DNA of 64,000 nucleotides. Source: Isoetes taiwanensis (Eukaryota > Streptophyta > Lycopodiopsida > Isoetales > Isoetaceae). Shown here in pieces: positions 12,166-23,185 of the stretch. Each line of letters starts with the position of its first letter. Within the stretch, counting starts at the first letter, position 1. The stretch is taken from contig JAJEKV010000073.1 in assembly GCA_021234155.1 (NCBI GenBank), positions 840,001 through 904,000 of the forward strand, given 5' to 3'. The position numbers and the translations under genes were made by a program. The notes beneath the pieces were generated by a model. The model saw only the letters and a program-made list of their open reading frames with translations, had not been told where the DNA came from and ran no database searches.

Positions 12166-12662
12166 AATAGCTTTAACATTGGAAGACTTTACTGTAGCTA
12201 ATTCTGTCAGGTCAGATTCTTTTTGAGAGCCTTTTGAATGAAGACTTGCACTTGCTTTCACCTCATCCCAATCAATGCTTACTCCTTTGTAATGAAGTGC
12301 ATATGCTCGGGCAAAATACAATGGAATGTGATGATTTGCAATGTCCTTCCTACAAAAAACGTGCTCATACACAGAAAAAAATCTGCCATCCAACCAGGCT
12401 TAATCTCGCACTTGATAACCCCTAACAAAGGGGCTTGAGAACCCCAAACATCCGCACTATTTGCACTAGCCCCGAAACATGCTATCAAAATTGTTGCTCC
12501 TAAAAGCCGCTCGATGCTTAGCTTGTCAAACTCGAGGCGGCAAGACCTCCCGTCCAAGAAGACCCACTCTTGAGTTTTGGTGGCAGGTTCTAGTGGGAGA
12601 TCTTGGCATGGGCTTGCCAGGTTTGTTGCGAGGAGATTTCCTTGGAGATGTCTTTGTTCCAA
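12162..12662 (-). other. Unrecognised overlapping ORFs, possibly a gene remnant
   Basis: Two minus-strand frames overlap here. One, at 12279-12662 (127 codons), includes WVFLDGRSCRLEFDKLS and GWMADFFLCMSTFFVGRTLQ. The other is open from about 12399 to the target duplication and includes ADNHH-like and YFARAYALHYKGVSIDW words. Both have ordinary amino-acid composition, and I recognise neither. The second frame would stay open for 14 more codons if the LTR element were absent. That is only weak evidence that the element landed in a coding sequence. Confidence 0.3.
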
Positions 12663-13545
12663 GCTGCTTCATCATGATCTCTTCCCTGGTGCTTCAGCTC
12701 TCTGAAAATGCAAGCTTTTGGCTATGGAGGTCCTGATCTTGGCTATGGAGGTTCGAATATGGATGTCAAGCTTTCGGCTATGGAGGTTCGAGCGGGAGGA
12801 AGGTTGAACAGAGCGCGGGAGGAGAGTTCAAAATTATTTGCCCTATTAATGATTCATTCCAAGAATAATAATTTACGGGGATTTCCTTACATTTTGAATT
12901 TGTAAATATAAAATACGGGCACTTTTTTTGCCCAACCTTTCATGCTTCTACCCTACTGACATGTATGTTTACGCTTCCGCAGCTAGGTAGGCCCTGAGGG
13001 AGACAGGGTAAAATGACCTCTTCATTCTTCCCACTGGAACTCATCAAGGTTGCAGTGACATGTAGAGGGCCTTGTATCAGCATGGAGCTGGTATGGGGGA
13101 TGAACTCATGTTCGTATACGGTGAGTGCACCGTATATGAGGAGGGGACGTCACACAAATGGTGTGTCGATTACAATATTATCGAAAGACACAACCAAGCG
13201 AATGGTTATCACAACAAATAAACTGCGATTTTTAAATTATATAAGTTTTTTTGAGCTTTGTTGGTCTCATTCTGAAATAAGGTGCTGCAAATAAAGGTAG
13301 TGATGCCGCACTTCAGTGAGTCTCGCATGATTGTGTTCATGTTTGTGGTAAATGCTAATGACGATAAGTTGATAAGCTGACTCCGCTCCTTTGGGAAGTA
13401 TGATATTGTCAACTTGGCATCTTTTGCAGCTAACCATTTTAATCATTGTACCTACTATCTGTAGCCCATGTAACTACTCGATAGCTCTAGATACAGTATA
13501 ACACGCAACCCGAACAAAATCAATAGGATCAACAATATTAATATA
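12663..13545. other. Unassigned region
   Basis: No gene is visible. A short phrase (GGCTATGGAGGT) occurs three times between about 12719 and 12787. A small palindrome, ATACGGTG/CACCGTAT, lies near 13118. The rest is AT-rich and featureless. Confidence 0.5.
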
Positions 13546-13698
13546 TATATTTTTTTTTTGAAGGACTTGAGCCTTTATTATCCAGAGAAAGTTACAGAGT
13601 GCAATGGGGACTAATAACTCAGTGGAGAGAATGTCCAGCAGAGCAAAACCACCCCACTCAAATACAACACCTAAACAATATAAAGAGCAAGCAAAAAC

Positions 13699-14376
13699 TC
13701 ATAAGTAAGTATGAATATGAAGATAGTGCTCCCAAATACGGCTCTTCACCTCATTAGCAATTGATGAGCACCTGAATGCTTTGACAATTCGTTGTTGGGC
13801 ATCAAGAAGGATCTGTGCATCTGAACAAGCAAGACCTTTGAATATGAGAAGGTTCCTTCTTTTCCAAATGGACCAAATGATCCATGCAGAAGCCAAATGA
13901 AATGCTCTTTTTGCCAAATTATCCCAACTATTTGGATAGACTGCTAATAACACCTGCTGGCTATTCAAATTGCAATGAAAGAGGCCTTGAAGCCACAACC
14001 AAGCATGTCTGACATGTCTACATAGGAAGAAGCAATGCTCAATTGTCTCGTCCCTCTGTGCACATAAGGGACAAAGTGCAGATACCTTTGGACGAAATCT
14101 GTGCACCAGAATATTAACGCGCAGACAACGATGAGTGACTTGCCACCATAAAACAGATACTTTGGGATGGAGTAGTTTATCCCATACCCATTTCCATACT
14201 CCTTTCTGTCGATCCCTAGGAATGACCAAAGGCCACTTGGACGAAGGAGGCAAGACGTCAGCATCAAGCAAGACCTTGTACATAGAATTCACCAACTTAT
14301 CTGCTTTGACATGCTCATGAACTACCCAAGGCTGGGGGTCATCCACTTGTGCTACTGGAGGAAGAATTAAAGACAC
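13699..14376 (-). pseudogene. LINE ORF2 C-terminus with zf-RVT domain
   Basis: This 225-codon stretch is in the same frame as the RT fragment upstream. It contains LLHPKVSVLWWQVTHRCLRVN, CPLCAQRDETIEHCFFLC and LASAWIIWSIWKRRNLLIF. The Cys/His pattern CPLC...ETIEHCFFLC is the zf-RVT zinc-binding motif found at the end of many plant LINE ORF2 proteins, thought to help RNA or DNA binding. Only a short run of frame-disrupting changes (about 14430-14460) separates it from the RT fragment. It ends about 150 bases before the poly(A) tail. Confidence 0.85.
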
Positions 14377-14457
14377 CTTCTGCCAAATAGCTCGATCCCA
14401 CCTTAAAAGGAGGAACTTAGCTCTAAACTCTTCCCATGTCTGTGATTATTATACCAA

Positions 14458-15729
14458 TCAGATATCATATGCACACCTGCTGCTCTCCATCGGAGGCTGA
14501 GTCAATGGGTGGACTGAAGCTACCAGAGGACCACCGTCCAATGGAATCCACCAACAACTTGCAGTAGTGCTAGTGTGCACAAGATGGTGAAAATGAAACA
14601 GAGATTGTACAGTCTCCCATGCAACTAGCAGTCCTCTAAGAAATGGGGACGCATTAGGGTATGCGGTCAGTGGATAAAACAGAGCCCAAAGGAAAAGAGG
14701 CCTAAGAGACCGAGACCCAAAAGAAATGCACATTTGCAAAGACTGATAAACAAGACGGGAACTCGGGGACTCATCCACATTATTCAAAATTCTCCAAATA
14801 AACTTAGAAATCATCACCTTGCTTTGCAAAAGAAAATTGATCATTCCAAGGCCGCCAAAATGCTTTGGCAACATGCACTTTTCCCAACTGACTTTGATAG
14901 CAGCACCCTCCTCTGTACACCCCCAGATGAAGTTCCTAACAACCCTGACGAGAAGTTGTATCCTTGACTGTGGAGCCAACATGAATGAAGCCATATACAC
15001 ATGGGTGCTACTTAAAACTGACTTAGCCACAACAATTCGTCCTGCCATGGAAAGCTTCGTTGTGGACCACCAGAAAAGGTGCTTTTCCAATCCCTTAATC
15101 ACTGCCTCCCACGCATCTCCTAATGAGATATGAACACCTACAGGGATACCGAGAAGTTTGGTTGCTTTACCATGGGGAAGGATCTTCCATGGATAGGCAG
15201 CTACACACGATGGAACTGGAGAGTCCAATGCCCATAGTGCTGTACACTTCTGCCAACCCACAAAAATACCAGATGCTAGGGAAAAAGAGTCCAACAAGGA
15301 AATGGCATTCTGCAAATTTTGCTCATCTACCCTCAGAAAAAGGAAAGTGTCATCCGCATATTGATTACAGATCTCCTGCGACCCATTGTTCATAGGAAGT
15401 CCATGCAAGATTTCCTCCTGTGCGGCAAGAGAGAAGACCTGGGCAAGGACCTCTGCCACAACTGTAAATAACAATGGAGCTAAAGGGCAGCCCTGACGGA
15501 TGCCACGACCCACCTGAAAGAATGCTGAGGGTTCCCCTTGGAAGAGAATAGAAGAGCGAGTAGAATAATGAAGCCTCATGACATCAGCTGTGAATTGTGC
15601 ACCAAAACCAAAGCGTAAGAGACATTTCTCTAAGAAGGCCCAGTCGGCACTGTCATATGCCTTTGCAAAGTCCAGCTTCAAATATACAATTTCATGGCCC
15701 TGAAGTCGAGGTCCAGTAGATACCTTCAT
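14458..15729 (-). pseudogene. LINE ORF2 fragment: reverse transcriptase palm and thumb
   Basis: The 423-codon open frame starts inside the RT domain. It has LKLDFAKAYDSADW (residues 17-30, first catalytic Asp), GIRQGCPLAPLLF (76-88) and the catalytic YADD (124-127), then the thumb words KLLGIPVG and LSMAGRIVVAKSVLSS. It continues into GLGMINFLLQSKVMISKFIWR, typical of plant L1-like ORF2. The frame ends at a local frame disruption near 14458, after which the same frame resumes with the zf-RVT part. This copy lacks the RT fingers and the endonuclease and so cannot move on its own. Bases at the catalytic sites are still intact, so the damage is slight. Confidence 0.88.
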
Positions 15730-15782
15730 AGGCAGCCGCTACATTGTTTAATATGCATCGTCGTGGCAGAAATCTGACTGCT

Positions 15783-15882
15783 TCGTCAATGAAAATCCAT
15801 GTTATGCGTATCAGGCATTGAATATTTTGAAGTTCCTTTCGTCAATGAAAATCCATGTTATGCGTATCAGACATTGAATTTT
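15783..15882. repeat. Tandem duplication, 56-bp period
   Basis: TCGTCAATGAAAATCCATG and the following bases through GCATTGAAT occur twice, at 15783 and 15839. The two copies differ at only a couple of positions, so the duplication is recent. It lies just beyond the truncated 5' end of LINE-A. Confidence 0.85.
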
Positions 15883-16346
15883 TTCTGTATCACTTTCAAT
15901 TTCTATCATCATTATTTTAGGATCAAATCGTCTATTGGTTAATTTAGTACCTTCTATTTTGGTATACTTTGCCATGATTAACTTAATTTTAGGTCAACAA
16001 AAATTATCCTTTTTATTAATGTACAATCTATCCAGATGATTAAAACATCTCACATACACAAACCACATGTGCATGACATTTGACGTACTAATGTAAAGGA
16101 CTTGCTCGATTCAATGTCCTTGAGATTTTTAACATGACCATTGGTTATTTTATTGAGATAACCATGTGCTTAAAATGTTGTACGATTTTTTAAATAAGGA
16201 GGAGGGGGTCTATGTTGAACGTTGGAGTCCAGGTTGGAGCTTGGAACTTTAGGTAGCTTCAATTATAGTATTTTGAATGATTATCTAATAGATAAGTGTT
16301 ATATTATTTTTAGCATTCTATTTATTGCAATACGTTATGGTAGCCA
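15883..16346. other. AT-rich spacer
   Basis: I see nothing gene-like between the tandem duplication and Helitron 1. The final A (16346) is the left half of the Helitron's AT target. Confidence 0.6.
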
Positions 16347-16860
16347 TCCTATATTATAAAATTATAATGTATGTCTATCGTGAATGTCGCCTTAAATCGG
16401 ACGACTGAGATTATTCATGGCTTAGATCCGATGGTTTGTGTGATTTCTAACCCTAAAAATCCTTTTTTCCTATCGTGTTTTCCACGACCATGCTTGCGGT
16501 AGATATGGCAACCATCGAGCTTCCTCCCATCAATTCCGGTTAGGTAGAGGCGCCGAAACCAGACTTACACCTACCAATTCACATGGGGACAGAGCTTTGC
16601 CGTGGTCGCTGGAACTCCAGCAAATTGCTCTTTAGAGATGCGATTTCTCAAATCAGAGAACGTTGTTGTCGAGCTTTCCAGCAGAAACTAGAAACTGCTC
16701 TTTCCTAATCCAGGTGCACATTTCTTGCTTAGATTAGACGTAGCTTTTTAAAACATAAAAAGCATTTGCGTACGCTCTGTTGTGCCAGAGCTGCTTAGGG
16801 CAAAGCAAAATCAACCAGTTTGCTGGAGCTCTTTGAGTGGCCTCTTCTCATTCGAAGTTC

Positions 16861-16883
16861 ATGATGATGATGATGATGATGAT
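16861..16883 (+). repeat. (ATG)n microsatellite
   Basis: About seven perfect ATG/GAT triplets lie inside Helitron 1. Confidence 0.9.
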
Positions 16884-17375
16884 TGCTCATAGACTTTCTG
16901 TTTCTGAGGTTTGATATCTTCATGGAGGATCCTTGCTCTTTGTGACATACTTAAGTCTTTTATTAAAACCTCACATATCATTCGTGGTTTTCAGGCTTCA
17001 GGTTCTTCTTGGCATCGGAGATCACATTCTCCTACTTGGATGTCGATTGTGGGCATGTTTTTTGACGACTCTTCAGGTAAGGTGAAGCAAATCTAGCTGA
17101 ACTTGATCATTTAGATCTTCATGTGATATTTTCAAACTGACAGATTTCCAGTGAACACATACTGACCTACGTAAAGAAGGAATGAAATGCCACAGATAAA
17201 ACGACGAGTCAGAGCCAATAGATGGCTCTATATTCTCATATTTCCTGAAGGTACAACAACAAATGGACTGGCTTAATTTCATTTAATACAGGAGCATTTT
17301 CACCAGGTTTGCCAGCACAACTAAAAATTTTGTGCTATCAAAATGAGGAGGAGTTTATGGCAAAGAGCAATCTGT

Positions 17376-17945
17376 TTGAAGATTAGCCCAGCATGGGTTG
17401 ATAAAGGGACTTATGGTCCTATCTGTTTGCTGATCCAGTTCATCAAATTTGTAGAGGTGAATCTTTAACTCTTTTGCCTTTTGTTGTTCTTCATGATGTG
17501 TGCTAAGGATATAACTATACCTGCATTAAAATTGTTTTTCAGTTGCACTTGGAGTTGAAGGTAAAGAGTAATGCGTTGAAGGTGGGTACATCCTTGCTTC
17601 ATGGAGTTTTAAAGATGCAAGCACATACTGTCATGAGTTTCTTCCTGAGTTTCTTCCTCAATGAAGTTTACAAGAACAATGTGTGATTTTGAAGATCAAC
17701 CCAACATGGGTTGATAAGGGACTTATGGTTCTATTCTGTTTGCTGACCCAGTTCGTCAATTATATGGAGATAAATCTTTGTTATTCATGTTGCGCACTTG
17801 AAATTGCGTTTCAATTTTAATTGGAGTTTAAGATAAAGAGCAATGCCTTGAAGCTGGGGTACATCCTTTCTTCATGGAGTTTTAAAGACGCAACCAACAT
17901 TTTGTCATGAGACAATTTCTTTGTTCAATAAAGTCTATAAGGGCA
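17376..17945 (+). repeat. Diverged tandem duplication inside Helitron 1 (about 316-bp period)
   Basis: The words CATGGGTTGATAA, GGGACTTATGGT and TTTGCTGA.CCAGTTC.TCAA occur near 17390 and again near 17706. The later words CATGGAGTTTTAAAGA and GTCATGAG also recur, with the same offset. The second copy is shorter. This may be exon-like captured DNA that was duplicated, but there is no long open frame. Confidence 0.7.
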
Positions 17946-18330
17946 TTGGTTGTCTTTTGTCTTCCTAAATCACAGATATACCTATGTGTTAGTACCATTT
18001 TCTAAATCACATAAGAAATTCAACATATGCAATCATTAAAACAATAGCCAATCACTTTCAGTAGATTCAACAGGTTTTATTGCTGGACAACTACATGAAG
18101 GAGCATGCCACAAGCCTTTCTGGACGGTGAGCCTCTTTTGACGGTTTCTTCTCCCAGCAGCAGCTATAGTTATTGATTTGATGGGGTATGCCATAAGGAT
18201 AATAGAATTGCTTCAGCTTCCAAAGCTGCATCTGCTTAGGACTCTCAAATTACAAAGATTTGGTCAGGATTGAAGGAAAGTTGCTTGGCTTTCATTTACA
18301 GGTTCCCAACATTTACATAAGCTAAACATT

Positions 18331-18358
18331 GCCCAGCAACGCTGGGCATTATCTCTAG
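18331..18358 (+). other. Helitron 1 3' hairpin and CTAG end
   Basis: The hairpin GCCCAGC-AAC-GCTGGGC is followed by seven bases and then CTAG. This structure is the termination signal of rolling-circle transposition and is almost identical in the three Helitrons of the window. Confidence 0.85.
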
Positions 18359-18739
18359 TCCTAAAGGTTATTTAGTCATCTAAAATCCTATTTTATACTT
18401 CAAAATCATCTAATATTATATGCCATCACCTTGAGAAAAAAGGCCATGATTTTTGCTACAACTCTGAGAAATTTCCTAAATGATCAAATTGCCCAACATT
18501 TTTGGGACTTTTGTAAAAAAATAATCAATTAATATTGAGCCCCTATATTGAGCCCCTGTATTGAGTTGCCTAAAACATTTAAGTTGATGTACTATTCTGG
18601 TTTTGAACTAACACCAAGTTGGACGTCACAGAAATTCACCCGCATAAGTGAGTTAGTGAGAAGCATTTAAGTCAATGCAATATTCAAGTTGAACGTCACA
18701 CAAATCCACTCGCATAAGTGAGTCAGTAAGAGAAATGTT

Positions 18740-18761
18740 CGCGGCGGCCAAGGCCGCCGCG
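18740..18761. repeat. GC-rich perfect palindrome
   Basis: CGCGGCGGCC and GGCCGCCGCG form 10-bp arms around a two-base AA loop, in otherwise AT-rich DNA. It would fold into a very stable hairpin. It lacks a CTRR end nearby, so it is not an obvious Helitron terminus. Confidence 0.9.
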
Positions 18762-19257
18762 ATAAATTTCTTGTAGATTTAAGAATAATCATGCCATGAG
18801 ACAAATGAATTTTGCAATGTACACATACACATGAAAAGTAAGTTGTCAATGGGAAATGATATATCATAAAATGCCACAATTGCTGGCTTATAAACTTTTG
18901 ATAAATCCTCCAACATAAAAGAAGGGAGATATATGTACAAACACGTCAAATAGATCATCAAGAAGAAAATGTAGGCACAAGTGTGCATGTCTTGTAAACC
19001 AAAACTAACGATGTTGTGATATTAAACAAATGTAGATCGTTGTTCTGGATCACTACACAGCATGCGGTTGTGGATGCCTGTGCAAGGAATCGAAATATGG
19101 CAAAGGGGACCTAAGGGTGAGGCTCTTCTTCCAATAGGGAAGCTAAAACCACTTCCTTCTTTCAAGACTGTTAAAGACTCTAGCCAACTAGTGAAGGGTA
19201 TCTAGCATTACATAACACAATGGGAGGATGTTTGAAGGGGAAAACACACCTCGTCCT

Positions 19258-19327
19258 TGAAGAAAAATCACATGGACTCCCTAACCAATTACTGAAGAAA
19301 AATCACATGGACTCCCTAACCAATTAC
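19258..19327 (+). repeat. Perfect 35-bp tandem duplication
   Basis: Two adjacent identical 35-bp units (GAAGAAAAATCACATGGACT and following bases) lie within the 19220-19408 frame. Because 35 is not a multiple of three, the duplication shifts that frame. Confidence 0.9.
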
Positions 19328-20429
19328 TGGAAAGAAATTTGTGACGTGCTTAGAGACAGAACAACTATGTGGGGGGAAGCTGAGAGACGGTTTCTTGCCA
19401 GAGTCTAGGTGGGAGGGTAGCACATCAAAGAAAGTTGGCTTGGGTCCCAACAATGGCTCCAAATGGTTTGTGGAAAGCAAGGGTTCAAAGTCGTGAGTGG
19501 GATCCTTTCGAGGACATCAAGGAAGGATAATTTATGTTAATAAGGCCTGGTGATGAGGATTGTTTAATATGGTTAGGATTGACACTCTCTGACATTACCA
19601 CCACCATGCCTGATGTGGAGGAGTTGCATCCTAGATTCCAGGTTCAATATTGGGAACATGTGGGAAGGCATAAGAGGGGCAACATGAAGGCGCAGTACTC
19701 CAACTGCTGGGAGAAGAAGTGGAGGGCAAATCCTGTTGATCCTCAAAGGAGAGAATTGGTGGAGTATGTGGTATAGTCATACCCTACTTGTCACATTTCA
19801 AAGGACAAGACCCACAAGATCCCCAAAAGGGAAATGGACAAAGCCATGAGCAACCTCCATGCTATAGCATTGTATGAGAGTAGATAATATTATTTGTATA
19901 TTGTGCTTGAAATTCCTGAGAACTTTCTCAACTCCTGGTTTGTAAATTCTATGAGAAAAACAAATGAGCCAGTTCTTGTTCATTGATGTGTATTTCTACC
20001 CTTTTTTGGGTGAGTTCTATTTTCCTGCATGATGCCCAAATGTTAGGATACGACCCACTTTACTTAAATGCGACTTTATGTAACGATCAACTTTTTACTT
20101 TCGCATAAGGACAATCTCCTATCACATATGCACCTATAAGGTCAACATAACATGTAACATGTAAACATACTAGAAGGGATTCCTTCCAGATGTTCATGAT
20201 CGAGATATTTTGGCACAGATCCAAGCATTGGAGGAGGAGAAAATCCAGCAGGCAAAGACAAAGGCAGGTCTGCAGTGGTTTTGTGATGGAGACCGTTGTA
20301 CATGCTTCTTTTTCCGTGCGGCTGTCGCATGATGTCAACCATGTCCTCATTGCTTTTGCTGGATGGCTCGATGCTAACAGAGCCAACCAAGCTCAAGCAA
20401 TATCTGCATAACCACTTTCAGACTTTTTT

Positions 20430-22095
20430 TTGCTGAGAAACATCTTCCCTTTCAATGAAAAATGCGAGATATTGTCTAAGATTTCCCCCATCATCTCTGA
20501 AGAGCAGCGCATGTCAATAGAGGCGGCTATGACAACTGATGATTTAGGTTCGGCAATCTTTGAACTGAAAAGAGGCAAATGCCCAGGTTTGGATGGTTTG
20601 TCAATTGAGTTCTTCCAGGAGTATTGGGAATGGCTGGAGCCAGATGCGTATGATGCTTTCTGTGACTTTCGGCAGTCCACTGCTTTGGATAGAATTCTAA
20701 ACACAGGTGCCATCTCACTCATCCCTAAGGTCAAGGTTTCAGACTGGCGGCCCATCACCTTATTGTCATCTGTATATAAGATCTTTGCAAAGGCTTTTGC
20801 AGAGCGGGTGAAGGACATCGTGGCAGAGTCCATCTCAACAACCCAATCAGGTTTTCTTCCAAAACGATGCATTCTGAATAATGTTGTTGCTGCTTACGAG
20901 GAAGCAAAACCTTCTAGTTGTATACCTTAACCTTGATTTTGCAGGCTTATGGCAGTATTAGCTGGGAATTTATGCATCGATGTATGCTAAGACTGGGATT
21001 TGGGGAACAATTCACATCATATATTATGAAGCTGCATGTCTCTGCTCGGGCGACTGTTATATTCCATGGTGAGCCGTCAGATGCCTTCTCACTCGGTCAT
21101 GGTATTCGCCAGGGATGCCCTTTAGCACCACTGCTTTTCACAATTGTCGCAGAGGCTTTGTCGCAGCTATTCACCATCTCAACCACAGAGGGACTTCTCC
21201 ATGATCTTGCAATGGAGATGGCACACAAGAGGTCTGCAATCAATATGCAGACGACATGTTCCTCCTTCTAGTCGCTAATGCTAAGAATTTTGCAGTTGCC
21301 AAATTGCTCTTAGACACTTTTTCACTGGCTTCCGGTGTCCTTATGGGGGTGGCAGAAACAACTTTATGGACATTGGATACTCCGATTCCGTGTGTTCATG
21401 ATTATCCATTGAAATTACTTGCGCATGGACAGGCCATCAAGTTGTTGGGGATTTTAGTTGGCATCCATGTTACTATGGGAGCTGCATACGAGGAGATCAT
21501 TAAAGGTTTGAAGCACTTGTTCTGATGGTCCACCACAATGTTGTCTCTTGCGGGTCACATTATAGTGGCCAAGTCAGTCCTTAGTAGTACCCATGTTTAT
21601 ATGGCATCCTTACTGCTAGCCCCACAAATCAAAGTACGTGAGCTCATTGCAATAGTTCGAAACTTTATATGGGCGGGTACTGAGGAAGGTGTTGTGATTA
21701 AGGTGGCTTGGTCGAAGTGCATCCTTCCCAAATTGGCAGATGGTCTGGGTATGATGGACTTCTTACTGCAGGGCAAAGTCCTTATTTCAAAGTTCATTTG
21801 GAGACTCTTGAATGGTGAAGATGATTCTTCTGGTTTATGCCTTCTTAAACAAGCTCTTGGTCACTGTATTCCTCTAGGCAAAAAGACTGTCAAACCAGTC
21901 CTACCTTGGGCATTATTTGAGACTCTGCAGCCTTTTTCAAGTGCTTCTCCATTTTTACGTGGCTTGTTGATAGCATGGGAGGCAGTAAGCTTGGAGCTTT
22001 GTGGAGAGTATTCATACCTCCAGAACCATATATCCCTTTCTCTGAGCTACACTGGTATGCTACCTTCGAACAACAAGGAGCCCATATCTTGGTGA
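20430..22095 (+). pseudogene. LINE-B ORF2: reverse transcriptase
   Basis: Frame 20430-20930 contains KRGKCPGLDGLSIEFFQEYW, WRPITLLSSVYKIFAKAFAERV and TTQSGFLPKRCILNNV, the RT fingers. After a small disruption near 20930, frame 20918-21271 carries GHGIRQGCPLAPLLFTIV. The catalytic YADD lies across a frame change near 21250 (QYADDMF in the next frame). Frame 21256-21525 carries LLDTFSLASGV and IKLLGILVG. A TGA replaces the expected Trp codon at 21523. Frame 21538-22095 then continues with LSLAGHIIVAKSVLSSTHV. About four disruptive changes make it inactive, but it is close to LINE-A in protein sequence. Confidence 0.87.
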
Positions 22096-22169
22096 AAGCA
22101 ATGGAATACACTACTTATCGAGTGTGGAGAGACTGTATTCTCCACATCAGATATACACAAATCTGAGAG

Positions 22170-22929
22170 AATAGGAATGAACTGGATAAGTAACTGAACT
22201 AATTTAGATATGGCCATTGCATAGAAATACATACTCACAATTTGCTTCTAACCGTGGGAAAGTTCATCGCTTGCTTATTTTTTCTTTTGCCATATCTGCC
22301 GGAGTGTATACATGCCTCACTTGTACAAATATCTCTTTGCCTGATCGAAACCGACCACCAAAGCCTTCCAATGTGCAGAAACATCATTTCTCCTTGCATC
22401 TTTTGACTCGCCATTCACCTCTCATTTCGGGTTGGAGTGTAACAAAGCTCCCGGTCGACGCTACGAAGCTTTCAAATTCATTACCGACTATGATAGAGCT
22501 TACAGCCATCTAGAGTCACAGAATTCAAATCAAAATGTGGAGGGGGAATCGAAATACTAGGAAAGGCTCGACGATTTTACCTTGATCGAAGCTTTTCTAC
22601 GGTCGAAACTCCCTTTGGCACAGGTTGAAGCTATTCCCAAGCAAATCAAAGTTCCCTTGGCGCGGGCAATCGATCTTTGCGCAAACTCTGTTGAAGAAAC
22701 CACCTGAGCGGGAATTGAGGGCGGGAGCTAACGGTCATAATTACTGCGTATGTAATCTGACACCCAAAGCTAGAGGCACGGATATTACCGAAGCTACGTG
22801 CAGCTGACACCTGGAATGGCGAACCCAAGGCTCAGTAAAAAAATTCTCTACAAGCTCAGCCCCCCATTGGCCGCGAGCTTTTTGACATGGCATCGAGTTT
22901 CTGCCCTTAATTGACTCCAAAAAAACTCT
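22170..22929 (+). other. Segment inside LINE-B without recognisable LINE coding
   Basis: Between the RT thumb and the zf-RVT part, the DNA does not match the corresponding part of LINE-A. Short frames (22217-22513, 22625-22807) are unremarkable. I see no terminal repeats that would mark it as a separate transposon. Confidence 0.4.
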
Positions 22930-23185
22930 AATATTTGCAGTATGCCCGCACTGTCTTTCAGACGTTGAGACTCTTGAGCACTGTCTTTTTTATTGTCTAG
23001 AGGTTCAACCAGTGTGGTCCTGGCTACAAGGCTTGTTTAACAGTATATTGGACTGTCGGTGCATCCTTTTGGTATCCTATCCTAATGCATGGCTCCCAGC
23101 TAAGCAGAGGACATTCCATCTTGGTTCTGGTTGGCTCATGTGGTCGATATGGAGCGTCATAGACCCCACATCTTCCTAGGCATTT
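22930..23185 (+). pseudogene. LINE-B zf-RVT domain
   Basis: One plus frame reads CPHCLSDVETLEHCLFYCLE, then VWSWLQGLFNS, VSYPNAWLPAKQRTFHLGSGW and LMWSIW. These are the zf-RVT Cys/His words and trailing words seen in LINE-A. The frame shifts by one base at about 23152 and then resumes across the nested LINE at 24164. Confidence 0.8.

Larger units (their letters stand above)
13550..15770 (-). mobile_element. 5'-truncated L1-like LINE (LINE-A)
   Basis: A T run at 13550-13559 is the poly(A) tail of a minus-strand LINE. The sequence from there to about 15770 is the C-terminal half of ORF2: RT palm, thumb and zf-RVT. The 5' end breaks off inside the RT, so endonuclease and ORF1 are missing, which is the usual result of incomplete target-primed reverse transcription. 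I could not find a convincing target duplication. The plus-strand LINE at 20180 belongs to the same family. Confidence 0.88.
16347..18358 (+). mobile_element. Non-autonomous Helitron 1
   Basis: The element starts TCCTATATTATAA directly after an A and ends CTAG directly before a T, the A|TC...CTRR|T signature of Helitrons. A 17-nt hairpin, GCCCAGCAACGCTGGGC (18331-18347), lies 7 nt before the terminal CTAG. The same hairpin and spacing recur in Helitrons 2 and 3. No Rep/helicase frame is present in its 2,012 bp. The interior is ordinary DNA, not the polypurine type of the other two. It has a GAT microsatellite near 16861 and an internal duplication at 17376-17945. Confidence 0.82.
18359..20160. 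other. Unassigned region with small repeats and short ORFs
   Basis: No gene is recognised. Two 47-bp direct repeats (around CGTCACA and CGCATAAGTGAGT) lie at about 18613 and 18687. A perfect 35-bp tandem duplication lies at 19258-19327. Two short plus-strand frames, 19220-19408 and 19534-19776, have ordinary composition (for example VRDRTTMWGEAERRF-like and FQVQYWEHVGRHKRG) but match no family I know. Confidence 0.45.

Noticed and set aside
18740-18775. Helitron 3' end formed by the GC palindrome
   Set aside because: No CTRR followed by T within the usual distance, and no matching TC start was found.
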